DNA of 64,000 bases from Shimia sp039969785 (GTDB lineage Bacteria > Pseudomonadota > Alphaproteobacteria > Rhodobacterales > Rhodobacteraceae), in contig NZ_JBDVNC010000022.1 of NCBI RefSeq assembly GCF_039969785.1, positions 248,001-312,000 of the forward strand, in the 5' to 3' direction. Under the pieces are notes generated by a model. The model was not told the DNA's origin and searched no databases. It worked only from the letters and a program-made list of their open reading frames with translations. Positions 45,801-53,767 of the stretch are shown one piece after another. A program made the translations under genes and the position numbers. Position 1 is the stretch's first letter; each line of letters starts with the position of its first letter.

Positions 45801-46227
45801 TCGTATTATCCTCGAAGGCCGCCTGGACGACCCTTCAATCATCTTAGAGTCAGATCCGGAACTGCCGGAAGACGAAGTGCTTTCACAATTGCTGTTTGGA
45901 CGCGACTTGTCCAGCATCTCGGGTCTTCAGGCAGCCCAGCTTGCAGCGTCCTTGGCTGCACTCTCCGGCAATGGCCCCGGCCGTCCCCGGTTGGGGCGAA
46001 ATACAGGATTGGACGAGCTGGCATTGACGTTTGACGAATCCGGAACACCCGGGGTGCGCGCGGGCAAATATATTAATGAAAACATCTACACAGAATTTGG
46101 CGTCGACAGCGAAGGCAAAAGCACTATTGGTCTCAACCTGGATGTATCAGACAACCTGACCGTCAAAGGTACAGTCGAATCCAACTCGGACACCGGCATC
46201 GGGCTGTTTTTTCAACGCGACTATTGA
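42814..46227 (+). CDS. tamB: Translocation and assembly module protein TamB
   Basis: Periplasm-spanning AsmA-like protein of 1137 aa that works with TamA and may move lipids or proteins to the outer membrane. A signal/anchor segment (MRWFAIIILVLMPLSAFAEE) precedes a long repetitive beta-rich region typical of the bridge-like proteins. The C-terminal DUF490 domain is evident in KPFGLDLKIQTGQRISVRGMGLNADFDGGVRLQGDTDN and ELPEDEVLSQLLFGRDLSSISGLQAAQLAASLAAL, ending in FFQRDY. The tamA-tamB pair is conserved in alphaproteobacteria. Confidence 0.95.
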   Translation: MRWFAIIILVLMPLSAFAEEEEDKGRLTRFLESSLSGAGRVVEVNGLRGALSSEATIEEIKISDEDGLWLSLSKITLNWNRLSVLKGNIVVNQLSAEKIAIPRLPKTEPTPETPSAAATPFSLPELPVSIDIQKLSADRIELGEPLLGQPINLSLNAKLVLLEGNGEVILEATRLEGPKGIFDLDAAYSNETGQLRVDLKANEAENGIITKLIQLPGSPAIDLSVQGMGPVDDFTAEIRLASAGQERLAGQVVLSTEPSENPETPPTRVVSADISGDMAPLFAPEYRDFFGQNIALTTLLHSFPDGRITLDDLSLTSAALDLHGEVALASGGLPDSFDIKLRMADPEGDAILLPISGGKTLIDRANLTADYDAAQGERWTLSGTVEGFKSDAADLGWVSLAGNGLIRQQSPRQVSASLTLDMDRLRLSDPALAQAVGETGKFSGDLLWHEEQGLELTGFDLNAGGLDVTGDAQLTGLGSDTTVEGNVNLQAADITRFSGLANRDLTGAILADVSGSFAALTGAFDVDMKAQAQDLTIADPRFDALAKGKTTLAVSAKRDFDGIDLRNAELHADGFDITSSGKLKGENGDAVLSATLNDSSIILDSLSGPTTIDGTAKLTEGDWVFGVDATAPGQIVAEVTGALPKDAPADASFDLAVGSVQTFLPSLPGAAHVQADARQLDAGWKVDLDATGPFDTRAKGSGIIDPEGGKNSFDLSGSVPLALANQALAPNSVQGTATYDLSFAGPPELKSLSGTIQTNGARFALPSLRAALSEINSTITLNNGTAGVAVTSNFSGGGQIGVDGSVNLSAPFNANLPIRLTNLTYRDGQLYETSVDGAIQFTGPLTGGGNISGDLTLGQTNIRISSSALAGVGGVPEIAHVGEPSKVRRTRQHAGLIKEATSSSSKSKPFGLDLKIQTGQRISVRGMGLNADFDGGVRLQGDTDNVVTQGELSLIRGRMDFLTKTFDIDEGLVRMEGDLVPWMRVLVTSEQPDATVRIILEGRLDDPSIILESDPELPEDEVLSQLLFGRDLSSISGLQAAQLAASLAALSGNGPGRPRLGRNTGLDELALTFDESGTPGVRAGKYINENIYTEFGVDSEGKSTIGLNLDVSDNLTVKGTVESNSDTGIGLFFQRDY

Positions 46228-46439
46228 TTGGTTGTATTTTCGGGTGAGATATTCAGAAAACCATCTTGTCAAACGACACGTCCAAAGCTACCAGAATACT
46301 GCATTCTGGCCGCTGGAGCGTTGTTGGAGTTTGAATAGCCCCTAGTATTGTAGACGCATTCTTCCCTAATTTTGAGGCAAAGAGTCCGTTATGGGGAAGC
46401 CAAATTTCAGTGAAAATTTCAAACGTGATGCGGTGCATC

Positions 46440-46477
46440 CACTGCCCGGCAGTCGAAACGCAGTTTCGATGAGAGGG
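46440..46477 (+). repeat. Two-hairpin miniature element, copy 1
   Basis: 38-base insertion inside IS3 orfA. Hairpin a: ACTGCC-C-GGCAGT (46441-46453). Hairpin b follows at once: CGAAAC-GCA-GTTTCG (46454-46468). Then ATGAGA (46469-46474) and a G-run. Removing it restores the frame to DAVHRITVRGYPVREV. Copy 2, at 47466-47506, has the same plan in reverse. Confidence 0.75.
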
Positions 46478-47465
46478 GGATTACGGTGCGTGGATATCCT
46501 GTTCGTGAGGTTTCAGAACGCTTAGGTGTCAGCACACACTCGCTGTACAAATGGATGAAGATGTATGCGCAAGCCGCATCACAAGCGGCATCTGTCGATC
46601 ATGAAGCCGAGAACCGGCGGCTCAAACGAGAGCTGGCGAGAATGAGCGAGGAGCGCGACATTTTAAAAAGGCCGCAGTGTACTTCGCGAAGGATGCAAAA
46701 TGAAGTACGCGTTCATGGCAGAGCATCGCCCGCAGTTTTCGGTGCGTGCGATGTGTCGTTGCCTCAGCATTCATCCCAGTGGGTTCTATGCATGGATTAA
46801 GAATCCGTTAAGCGATCGCGCTCGTGAAGTTGCTCGCCAGACAAAACTGCTCAAGGATGCATGAAAAGATGTCGGCAATGTTTATGGATACCGTAAGCTG
46901 CATGATGATCTGGTGGAACTGGGCGAGACCAGCTGCCCAAACCGTGTTGCCAGACTGACCCGTTTGTTAGGCATCCGCGCTGAGATCGGCTACAACGCAA
47001 ACCTGGCAGCTATGGCGGAAAGCCGTCAGTTGTCCTCGACAATACACTGGATCGAAAGTTTGATGTGGCGGCACAAGACACAGCCTGGGTGTCGGATGCT
47101 ACCTACATCAAAACCTGCGATGGGTTCCTTTACCTAGCCGTTGTAATCGACCTTTACTCACGCCGTGTTATTGGCTGGGTCACGCAATCACGCCAGCCCA
47201 CAGACCTAGTACTTCAGGTCCTTCTCATGGCTGTTTGGCAACGTAAGCCCAAGCGTCCTGTCCTAGTTCACACAGACCAGGGTTCGCAATATACAAGCCG
47301 GGACTGGGCGGCGTTTCTGCGAGCCCACAACATCAAGCATTCGATGAGCAGGCGTGGAAATTGCCATGACAACGCTGTCGCCGAGAGCTTCTTCAAAATG
47401 CTCAAACGTGAGCGCATTCGTCGTCGGACGTACAAGACTCGAGAAGACGCAAGACAGGACATCTT

Positions 47466-47506
47466 CGCTTCTCATGGTTTGTTTCACAAACCACTGCCAA
47501 CCAGTG
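47466..47506 (-). repeat. Two-hairpin miniature element, copy 2, inverted
   Basis: 41-base insertion inside IS3 orfB. Read on the minus strand it gives CACTG-GTTGG-CAGTG, then GGTTTGT-GAA-ACAAACC, then ATGAGA, i.e. the same order of parts as copy 1. Hairpin arms differ between copies but stay self-complementary. Removal rejoins RQDIF to DYIEMFYNPKRKH. Confidence 0.75.
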
Positions 47507-47636
47507 GACTACATCGAAATGTTCTATAACCCGAAACGCAAACATGTCAGAAACGGAATGCTGTCGCCTGTCGACTTCGAAAACAGACAGCGCAATGTGA
47601 ACCAAGAAGGTGTCTAGGAAACTAGGGCCTATTCAA

Positions 47637-48463
47637 TCTTTGCTTGAGGTAGCTTCCGGCAGAAAAACGGAGTCCGAGAAATTTGGCGATAGCGACAACG
47701 AATTCGGATCATGGAAGATTGGCGCTGTGCTGTGAGGTCAGCTGAAACGTTAGTTGTCGGCGACATGCATGGTTGAGTTTTCGGGAGGCGAAAGTGCAAT
47801 TTACAGGTCTGTTGCTTCAGTCGGCTTTTGGCGCGAAGGCCTTCCTGCCGTTGAAATCACATTACCGTCTTGAATAGATAAGCAACGAACAAATTTTCGT
47901 TCAAAATTCCGGAATCATTGTTCGCAAAATAGCCTTTCTTGACGGCACAGCGGGTCTCAATCCCTTTCAGATTGTTCTTTGCGGTAGTGAGTTCCTGAAA
48001 CTCCGTTCCGGCCGAAGAACCTGTTCTAGATCGACGTGATCCGCTTCGATCCGGTTGTTGAAATATTCGCGGTCAACATGCCATTGAAACCCGCGCTAGG
48101 AGCGGTGTCAACCATAAGCCCGGTTCCAAATTTCCGGCGCGAACTTCGGAACCTCATCGACTGTCAGGGCATGTGCAACATATCCGAGAGGGGCGATAGA
48201 CCGTCGTCACATCGACGGTTATCCTCCGCTAAGCCAGCAGATCCCGAACGCCGCGATTTGATTGTGGATATCGACAACACGACGCTGCAGCAACCCAGTT
48301 TTGGCTGGCTGCATCAGCGACTTCATTCGCCAGGTCGACCTAAGTTGCATCCGCCCGCGCAAAGTGACCGATGACATCTCGACAGTCAGCTGGGTTTAGG
48401 TTTTCTGTCTGGGTATCGCCATCAACCCAAATGTCATTGATCAGATTTCGCTTTTGGCATTCA
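47637..48463. other. Degenerate junction between tamB/IS and the catabolic island
   Basis: About 830 bases. Apart from the IS6 remnant, nothing coding was recognised. Open stretches on either strand are short and lack ribosome sites. It reads as decayed mobile DNA. Confidence 0.5.
47857..48290 (-). pseudogene. IS6-family transposase remnant
   Basis: Frame-shifting pieces on the minus strand spell parts of an IS6-like transposase: DLLA-stop-RRITVDVTTVYR near the HTH end, FNNRIEADHVDLEQVLRP, then in another frame ELTTAKNNLKGIETRCAVKKG and a C-terminal GILNENLFVAYLFK. The order is correct, but the central catalytic part is largely deleted and several stops interrupt it. The neighbouring stretch to 48460 holds no recognisable gene and may be more of the same debris. 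Confidence 0.65.
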
Positions 48464-49678
48464 TCAACCGAAAGCTTGTAAGCCAGTTTGCGCACGTCCC
48501 AAAATCAAGGCGTGAACATCGTGGGTGCCTTCATAAGTGTTGACGGTTTCCAGATTGACCATATGACGGATGACTTGGAATTCTTGGCTGATCCCGTTCC
48601 CACCATGCATGTCTCGTGCGTGACGCGCAATTTCCAAGGCCTTACCGCAATTGTTACGCTTGATCATCGAGATCATTTCTGGCGCTGCATTCGCCTCATC
48701 CAGCAGGCGTCCAACACGCAAAGCAGCCTGCAAGCCCAACGAAATTTCCGTTTGCATGTTCGCTAGCTTCAATTGGAACAGTTGCGTTCCCGCGAGAGGT
48801 TTGTTGAATTGTTTGCGATCTAACCCGTACTGACGTGACCGGAACCAGCAATCTTCCGCTGCGCCCATGACACCCCACGCGATACCGTAACGCGCGCGGT
48901 TCAAGCACCCGAATGGCCCCTTGAGGCCCGACACATTTGGCAAAAGCACGTCGTCGCCAACCTCTACGTCTTCCATGACAATCTCGCCCGTTATAGAGGC
49001 GCGAAGCGAAAGTTTACCTTCGATCTTAGGGGCCGATAGACCCTTCATTCCTTTCTCAAGCACAAAGCCCTTAATCTTGCCGTCATGTGCATCAGATTTG
49101 GCCCAAACGACAAAAACATCTGCGATGGGTGCGTTGGAAATCCACATCTTCGCGCCGTTCAGGACATAGCCACCGTCCACCTTGCGAGCTGTCGTTTTCA
49201 TCGCGCCAGGATCGGAGCCCGCATTCGGTTCGGTCAACCCAAAGCACCCGACGGATGTGCCCGCGGCCAAGCCGGGCAGATATTTCTTGCGCTGTTCTTC
49301 CGTTCCATAAGCGTAAATCGGGTACATCACCAAGCTGGATTGCACAGACATCAGCGAGCGATAGCCGCTGTCCACACGCTCCACTTCGCGTGCCACAAGA
49401 CCGTAGGCCACATAGTTTGCACCAAGCCCGCCATATTCTTCGGGGATCGTTGTACCCAACAGACCCATCTCACCCATCTCGGCGAAAACCCGTGGGTCGG
49501 TTTGTTCTGAGGCAAAAGCCTCTGTCACGCGCGGCTGCAATCTTTCCTGCGCATAGGCGTTGGCACTGTCGCGGATCATACGTTCGTCTTCGGACAATTG
49601 AGGTTCGATCAAAAACGGATCTTCCCAATTGAAGTTCGAGAGTTCAGGGCGGCTTTGGGGGCTGATATCTTTTGGCAC
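48464..49678 (-). CDS. gcdH: Glutaryl-CoA dehydrogenase (acyl-CoA dehydrogenase family)
   Basis: FAD enzyme of 404 aa that oxidises and decarboxylates glutaryl-CoA to crotonyl-CoA. Landmarks: FAD/substrate motif GCFGLTEPNAGSDPGAMKT, MWISNAPIADVFVVWAK, the catalytic Glu in NTYEGTHDVHALILGRAQTG, and the Arg in SGYRSLMSVQSSLVM, which in this family contacts the extra carboxylate. The start is taken as GTG at 49678 with GGAG seven bases upstream; an upstream in-frame codon lies inside the reductase gene. It follows the ferredoxin reductase by 10 bases, and the pathway context (C5 diacid-CoA) fits. Confidence 0.9.
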   Translation of the reverse strand: MPKDISPQSRPELSNFNWEDPFLIEPQLSEDERMIRDSANAYAQERLQPRVTEAFASEQTDPRVFAEMGEMGLLGTTIPEEYGGLGANYVAYGLVAREVERVDSGYRSLMSVQSSLVMYPIYAYGTEEQRKKYLPGLAAGTSVGCFGLTEPNAGSDPGAMKTTARKVDGGYVLNGAKMWISNAPIADVFVVWAKSDAHDGKIKGFVLEKGMKGLSAPKIEGKLSLRASITGEIVMEDVEVGDDVLLPNVSGLKGPFGCLNRARYGIAWGVMGAAEDCWFRSRQYGLDRKQFNKPLAGTQLFQLKLANMQTEISLGLQAALRVGRLLDEANAAPEMISMIKRNNCGKALEIARHARDMHGGNGISQEFQVIRHMVNLETVNTYEGTHDVHALILGRAQTGLQAFG

Positions 49679-49688
49679 GGCGTGTCTC

Positions 49689-50498
49689 CTAATCAACAAA
49701 TGCGCGTTCGACGACGAACGTATCGGGGCGGCTGTTCGAGCCTTCGGTCAGGCCAAACCCTTCCAGCGCGGCTTTGGTGTCGCGAAGCATTTCCATGGAC
49801 CCGCAGATCATCCCGCGGTCCGTTTCAGGCGAAATGGGGGGTACGCCTAAATCATCAAAGACTTTACCTGAAGCCATCAAATCCGTGATCCGCCCCTTAA
49901 ATGGATAGTCTTCGCGGGTCGTCGTACAATAAAGCTTCAAGCCCTGCGCGATCTCACCGACCAAGGGATCGTCCTTTGCCGCAGCCACCAATTCTTGGCC
50001 ATAAGTCAGCTCTGCCACTTCGCGGCACGTATGAGTCACGATGACCTCATCGAATTTTTCATAGGTCTCAGGATCGCGGATCAGACTGGCGAAAGGCGCG
50101 ATGCCTGTTCCGGTCGAAAACATCCAAAGCCGCTTACCGGGCAATAGTGCGTCGTTCACCAAGGTGCCGGTTGGCTTTTTACGCATCAACACGGTGTCAC
50201 CAACTTCGATCTTTTGTAGATGCTCGGTCAACGGGCCGCCGGGAACCTTGATCGAATAGAACTCTAGCTCTTCATCCCAACTTGGGGAGGCAACCGAATA
50301 GGCACGGTAGACAGGCTTTTCCGCATTGGGTAGCCCGATCATCATAAACTCGCCTGAGCGGAAACGCAGTGATGCGGGGCGCGTAATGCGAAACTTGAAC
50401 AAGCGATCAGTGTAGTGCTGGACCGACGTAACCTTCTCAGCAAAAACGCCTGTCGGGATTGGAAAATCTGGTTTCATATGCACAACGTCTACTGACAT
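49689..50498 (-). CDS. Ferredoxin--NADP+ reductase
   Basis: FAD-containing reductase of 269 aa of the bacterial Fpr subclass. FAD motif is RAYSVASP; the pyridine nucleotide site shows STGTGIAPFAS and GMICGSMEML; the C-terminus VVERAFVD is characteristic of the alphaproteobacterial subclass. Transcribed from the ferredoxin pseudogene toward gcdH. It could feed electrons from NADPH to ferredoxin for the Rieske oxygenase and/or the Hnr-like reductase. Whether it serves this pathway now depends on another ferredoxin, since the adjacent one is broken. Confidence 0.92.
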   Translation of the reverse strand: MSVDVVHMKPDFPIPTGVFAEKVTSVQHYTDRLFKFRITRPASLRFRSGEFMMIGLPNAEKPVYRAYSVASPSWDEELEFYSIKVPGGPLTEHLQKIEVGDTVLMRKKPTGTLVNDALLPGKRLWMFSTGTGIAPFASLIRDPETYEKFDEVIVTHTCREVAELTYGQELVAAAKDDPLVGEIAQGLKLYCTTTREDYPFKGRITDLMASGKVFDDLGVPPISPETDRGMICGSMEMLRDTKAALEGFGLTEGSNSRPDTFVVERAFVD

Positions 50499-50511
50499 CG
50501 ATCACCTCACT

Positions 50512-50844
50512 TTAATGTTGGGCTGGGTTTTCAGATAATTGAGCAAGGTTGTCTGGCGTATCCGGCCAGCTATCTGCATCGGAGGGCCGCGCGCCCTTCT
50601 CGGAAATATTCGGCCAAATCTCTGCGTATTTCTGGTTTAACGCGATCCATTTCGCAGCGTCCGGTATGGTATCGGGCTTGATTGCATCAACGGGGCATTC
50701 GGGCTCACGAACCGCGCAATAAATGCATTCTTCCGTGTTGATAACGATCATGTTTTCACCTTCATAGAACCAATCCGCCGGGCACACCTCGATGCAATCT
50801 TGGTGTTAGCAAATGATGCGATTGTCCGTCACCACATCAGTCAT
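50512..50844 (-). pseudogene. 7Fe ferredoxin (FdxA type), broken
   Basis: Conceptual translation MTDVVTDNRIIC-stop-HQDCIEVCPADWFYEGENM... aligns along its length with FdxA-type 3Fe-4S/4Fe-4S ferredoxins. A TAA interrupts codon 13 (50806-50808). The first 3Fe-4S Cys (usual TDNC) is Arg, the third Cys of the CxxCxxC 4Fe-4S motif is Arg (ECIYCAVR), and the non-ligand Cys after CPVD is Trp. The rest, including KPDTIPDAAKWIALNQKYAEIWPNI, is well preserved. It lies 13 bases before the ferredoxin reductase. Restart at GTG 50787 would lack the N-terminal ligands. Confidence 0.88.
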
Positions 50845-50855
50845 CTGCTACTTTT

Positions 50856-50873
50856 TCGTTTGTATGCTAACGA
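50856..50873. promoter_or_regulatory. Operator-like site 1 of the catabolic island
   Basis: TCGTTTGTATGCTAACGA, an 18-base imperfect palindrome (TCGTT...AACGA). It lies between the ferredoxin start (12 bases away) and the divergent amidohydrolase gene. Shares 12-15 of 18 bases with the sites at 57523, 57830 and 57853. Confidence 0.7.
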
Positions 50874-51001
50874 ATATTGAGGTGCATTGCGCCTGTCAAG
50901 TCTACAGATATTCTTGCCGTAACATGTCTCTGAGGGCTTGACGGATCACCAATAAAACGTTGGTATGCAAATGACATGATGCGCCATCTAAGGGGACCTC
51001 T

Positions 51002-52165
51002 GTGAAAAAGCTTGTTATCAAAAACATCGGCCAAATCCTCTCGGGGAAACTTGAAGACCCCATTTTTGAAGGTAATTGCATTATCGCAATTGATGGCAGG
51101 ATCACCGAGTGGGGCGCTGAAAAAGATCTTGACTGCAAAGAGGCAACAACCCTTGTTGATGCGCATGGGGTGACGGTTATGCCAGGCCTCATTGACAGCC
51201 ACATCCACCCGGTAATCGGCGATTACACTCCGCGCCAGCAGCAGTTGCACTGGATCGATTCTACGTTGCACGGCGGCGTGACGACATTGATCTCTGCCGG
51301 TGAGGTCCACATGCCCGGTCGCCCGAAAGACGTCGTCGGCCTGAAAGCAATGGCGATTGCGGCGCAGCGTTGGTACGAAAACTTCCGCCCTTCTGGCGTT
51401 AAGGTCCATGCCGGCGCGCCGGTAATTGAACATGGTATGGTCGAGCAAGACTTTAAAGATTTGGCAGAAGCTGGCGTCACGCTTTTGGGCGAAGTTGGCC
51501 TTGGAACAGTCAAAGATGGGAAAACTGCGCAGCAAATGGTCGGCTGGGCGCGCAAATACGGTATTCAAAGCACCATCCATACGGGTGGGCCCTCCATCCC
51601 AGGGTCGGGACTGATCGATGCGGATATGGTGATGGAAACCGGCACGGACGTGATTGGCCACATCAATGGCGGTCACTCCGCATTACCCGATGATCAGATC
51701 ATTTGCCTGTGCGAAAGCTGTTCGTCCGCGTTTGAGATCGTGCACAACGGCAACGAACGGTCCGCCGTTTTGACCATCAACACCGCGCGCGAATTGGGCA
51801 AGCTTGATCAAGTTATTCTTGGCACCGATGGCCCGGCAGGGTCCGGCGTCCAACCCCTTGGTATCATGCGCATGGTCGCGATGCTGTCCGCATTTGGCAA
51901 TGTCCCCGCAGCAGAGGCGTTTTGCTTTGGCCACGGAAACACATCGCGGCAACGCAATCTCGACACTGGCTTGATTGAGGCCGGATACGCCGCCGATTTC
52001 GTCCTTTTAGACAAAGCCCAACACGCACCCGGCAAAACAATGCTTGAATCCGTTCAACTCGGGAACCTGCCAGGCGTGGGTATGACCATCATCGATGGCG
52101 AAGTCACTTCAGGCCGGTCCCGCAACACCCCACCTGCAGAGCGCCTGCCAGAGCACATTCAATGA
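51002..52165 (+). CDS. Enamidase-like metal-dependent amidohydrolase
   Basis: Amidohydrolase of 387 aa. Metal ligands visible: His67 and His69 in DSHIHP, Glu164 in LGEVGLGT, His193 in IHTGG, His220 in GHINGG, and Asp275 in LGTDGPAG. The sequence is strikingly like my recollection of enamidase of Eubacterium barkeri, which hydrolyses 1,4,5,6-tetrahydro-6-oxonicotinate to 2-formylglutarate and ammonia: same ~385 aa length, LHGGVTTLISAG, HMPGRPKD, the unusual Glu ligand, and a C-terminal SRNTPPAERL. GTG start. Overlaps the CoA-transferase by 4 bases. The exact substrate here is inferred. Confidence 0.85.
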   Translation: MKKLVIKNIGQILSGKLEDPIFEGNCIIAIDGRITEWGAEKDLDCKEATTLVDAHGVTVMPGLIDSHIHPVIGDYTPRQQQLHWIDSTLHGGVTTLISAGEVHMPGRPKDVVGLKAMAIAAQRWYENFRPSGVKVHAGAPVIEHGMVEQDFKDLAEAGVTLLGEVGLGTVKDGKTAQQMVGWARKYGIQSTIHTGGPSIPGSGLIDADMVMETGTDVIGHINGGHSALPDDQIICLCESCSSAFEIVHNGNERSAVLTINTARELGKLDQVILGTDGPAGSGVQPLGIMRMVAMLSAFGNVPAAEAFCFGHGNTSRQRNLDTGLIEAGYAADFVLLDKAQHAPGKTMLESVQLGNLPGVGMTIIDGEVTSGRSRNTPPAERLPEHIQ

Positions 52166-53274
52166 GCGCACCACTTGCCGGGCTAAAGGTCGTCGAGCTT
52201 GCACGCATTCTCGCCGGTCCTTGGATTGGCCAAACCCTAGCTGATCTGGGTGCCGAAGTACTCAAAATTGAAAGCCCGCAAGGCGACGACACCCGCACGT
52301 GGGGCCCTCCGTTTATTGACCGCGAACACGATCACACAGCTGCTTATTTCCATTGTGCCAACAGGGGCAAAGACAGCATTGCCATTGATTTTACGGATGA
52401 GGCCGACCTCGCAAGGTTGAAGAGCATCATCGCCGGCGCCGATGTTCTGATCGAAAATTTTAAGGTCGGCGGGCTTAAGAAATTTGGCTTGGACTATGAT
52501 AGCCTGCAGGCCGGTGATCCCAAGTTGATTTATTGCTCGGTCACCGGTTTCGGACAAGACGGCCCTTATTCCAGCCGCGCCGGTTATGATTTCTTGATCC
52601 AAGGCATGTCCGGCATCATGAGCCTGACCGGTGAGCCAGACGGCGCCCCACAGAAAATTGGTGTCGCTTTTGCCGATGTATTCTCTGGTCTTTACGGCGT
52701 CATTGGCATTCAAGCCGCCCTTGCAGAACGCAACTCTAGCGGGCTTGGTCAACACATCGATATCTCACTTCTTGATTGTATGACGGGCGTTTTGGCCAAC
52801 CAAGCGATGAACTTTTTGGCCTCTGGAAACACACCGAAACGTCTTGGAAACGCGCATCCCAATATTGCGCCCTACCAGACATTCGCGACCAGCGACGGCG
52901 ACATCATTGTTGCGTGTGGGAATGATCGGCAGTTCAAGGCTCTTTGCGGCGTTCTTAATCTTGATCACTTAGGCGCCGATTCCAGATTTGCGACAAACCC
53001 CGAACGCGTGAAAAACCGTGTTGCTTTGGTCGCCGAACTCGGCACTGCAATTCAGGAATGGACGAAACACGACATTCTGCGTGGCTTAGAAACTGCCGTG
53101 GTCCCTGCCGGCCCGATCAATACTGTGGCAGAGGCTTTGAATGACCCTCAGATCGTTCACCGTGGCCTTCAGATTAACCCCCAAGGCGTGCCAGGGCTGC
53201 GGACACCGCTGACATTCTCAAGATCAAAACTGTCTCTATCCCGCGCGGCACCCAAAAGGCCGCGTAGGTTATGA
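52162..53274 (+). CDS. Class III CoA-transferase (CaiB/BaiF family)
   Basis: Transfers CoA to a carboxylic acid, 370 aa. N-terminal LAGLKVVELARILAGPWIGQTLADLGAEVLKIE and the catalytic Asp143 in SRAGYDFLIQGMSGIM are diagnostic. Later motifs include GQHIDISLLDCMTGVLANQ and HPNIAPYQTFATSDG. It is translationally coupled to the enamidase-like gene and, with gcdH nearby, would activate glutarate or a related C5 diacid. The C-terminus ends KRPRRL and lacks the usual LGEHT-type tail, perhaps because of a late frameshift where the stop overlaps the convergent marR stop. Confidence 0.9.
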   Translation: MSAPLAGLKVVELARILAGPWIGQTLADLGAEVLKIESPQGDDTRTWGPPFIDREHDHTAAYFHCANRGKDSIAIDFTDEADLARLKSIIAGADVLIENFKVGGLKKFGLDYDSLQAGDPKLIYCSVTGFGQDGPYSSRAGYDFLIQGMSGIMSLTGEPDGAPQKIGVAFADVFSGLYGVIGIQAALAERNSSGLGQHIDISLLDCMTGVLANQAMNFLASGNTPKRLGNAHPNIAPYQTFATSDGDIIVACGNDRQFKALCGVLNLDHLGADSRFATNPERVKNRVALVAELGTAIQEWTKHDILRGLETAVVPAGPINTVAEALNDPQIVHRGLQINPQGVPGLRTPLTFSRSKLSLSRAAPKRPRRL

Positions 53275-53712
53275 AATTTTTTTGAGTAGTTTAATGAGCG
53301 TCTTACGTTCTGAATTGCTGAGCGGTGCTAGTGTATTTTCAGAAATACGTGCACCGTCCACTTTTAGCGCTTCAATCAGCTCTTCGCCCTTGGCCGTCAA
53401 AGAAATCAGTGAACGGCGTTTGTCTTCTTTATCCGCACGCGACTGAATCAATTCTTTAGCACGCAAACGATCGACAACGCCTTTAACAGTCGCAACGTCC
53501 ATAGATGCCAAACGGCCCAAGTGATTCTGCGACAGCTCTTTGCCCTCAGAAACACGCATAAGCGTAGAGAATTGGGTTGGCGTCAGATTCTCGGATATTT
53601 GCTGTAGGAAAATTGTAGCATGCCGTTGGCTGGCCAAACGCAATAAATAGCCGACCTGAGTGTCGAGGCTATAGTCTTGCATTTCACCAGCATCGGTATT
53701 CAAGTCAGTCAT
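53269..53712 (-). CDS. MarR-family transcriptional regulator
   Basis: Dimeric winged-helix regulator of 147 aa. The DNA-binding part is visible as LTPTQFSTLMRVSEGKELSQNHLGRLASMDVATVKGVVDRLRAKELIQSRADKEDKRRSLISLTAKGEELIEAL, with the wing DKEDKR. It is the only regulator in the catabolic island and overlaps the CoA-transferase stop by 6 bases (convergent). It probably binds the four 18-base sites in the island and is released by the pathway substrate or a CoA ester, as is common for MarR regulators of aromatic catabolism. Confidence 0.9.
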   Translation of the reverse strand: MTDLNTDAGEMQDYSLDTQVGYLLRLASQRHATIFLQQISENLTPTQFSTLMRVSEGKELSQNHLGRLASMDVATVKGVVDRLRAKELIQSRADKEDKRRSLISLTAKGEELIEALKVDGARISENTLAPLSNSERKTLIKLLKKIS

Positions 53713-53767
53713 CCCGCATTTTAGCCATCAAACAACGGGCGGGCAACCACACCAAATCAAGTCTGAC

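Larger units (their letters stand above)
46391..47617 (+). pseudogene. IS3-family OrfAB transposase, multiply disrupted
   Basis: OrfA begins MGKPNFSENFKRDAV and continues in another frame as ITVRGYPVREVSERLGVSTHSLYKWMK (HTH) after a 38-base insertion. An A5-GG stretch near 46666 is the likely programmed -1 frameshift to OrfB. OrfB shows RAMCRCLSIHPSGFYAW and the DDE residues in SDATYIKT, VLVHTDQGSQYTS and NAVAESFF. Lesions: TGA at 46862-46864 where Trp is usual; a one-base deletion near 46995 (TACAACGC, expected TACAAACGC); and a 41-base insertion at 47466-47506 before the final DYIEMFYNPKRKH part. It cannot make an active enzyme. Confidence 0.9.
46331..47636 (+). mobile_element. IS3-family insertion sequence, decayed
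   Basis: Bounded by imperfect 25-bp terminal inverted repeats at 46331-46355 and 47612-47636 (21 of 25 identical; both begin TTGAATAG and share CCCTAGT). Length about 1.3 kb is normal for IS3. No convincing target duplication is visible in the flanks, which suggests an old insertion. The transposase inside is broken at several places. Confidence 0.88.

Noticed and set aside
46328..47640. Target-site duplication of the IS3 copy
   Set aside because: Flanks (AGT before, TCT after) do not match over 3-4 bases; no duplication could be claimed.
50867..51676. 269-codon minus-strand open frame opposite the enamidase-like gene
   Set aside because: Opposite an amidohydrolase with full metal-ligand set; composition is that of a shadow frame.
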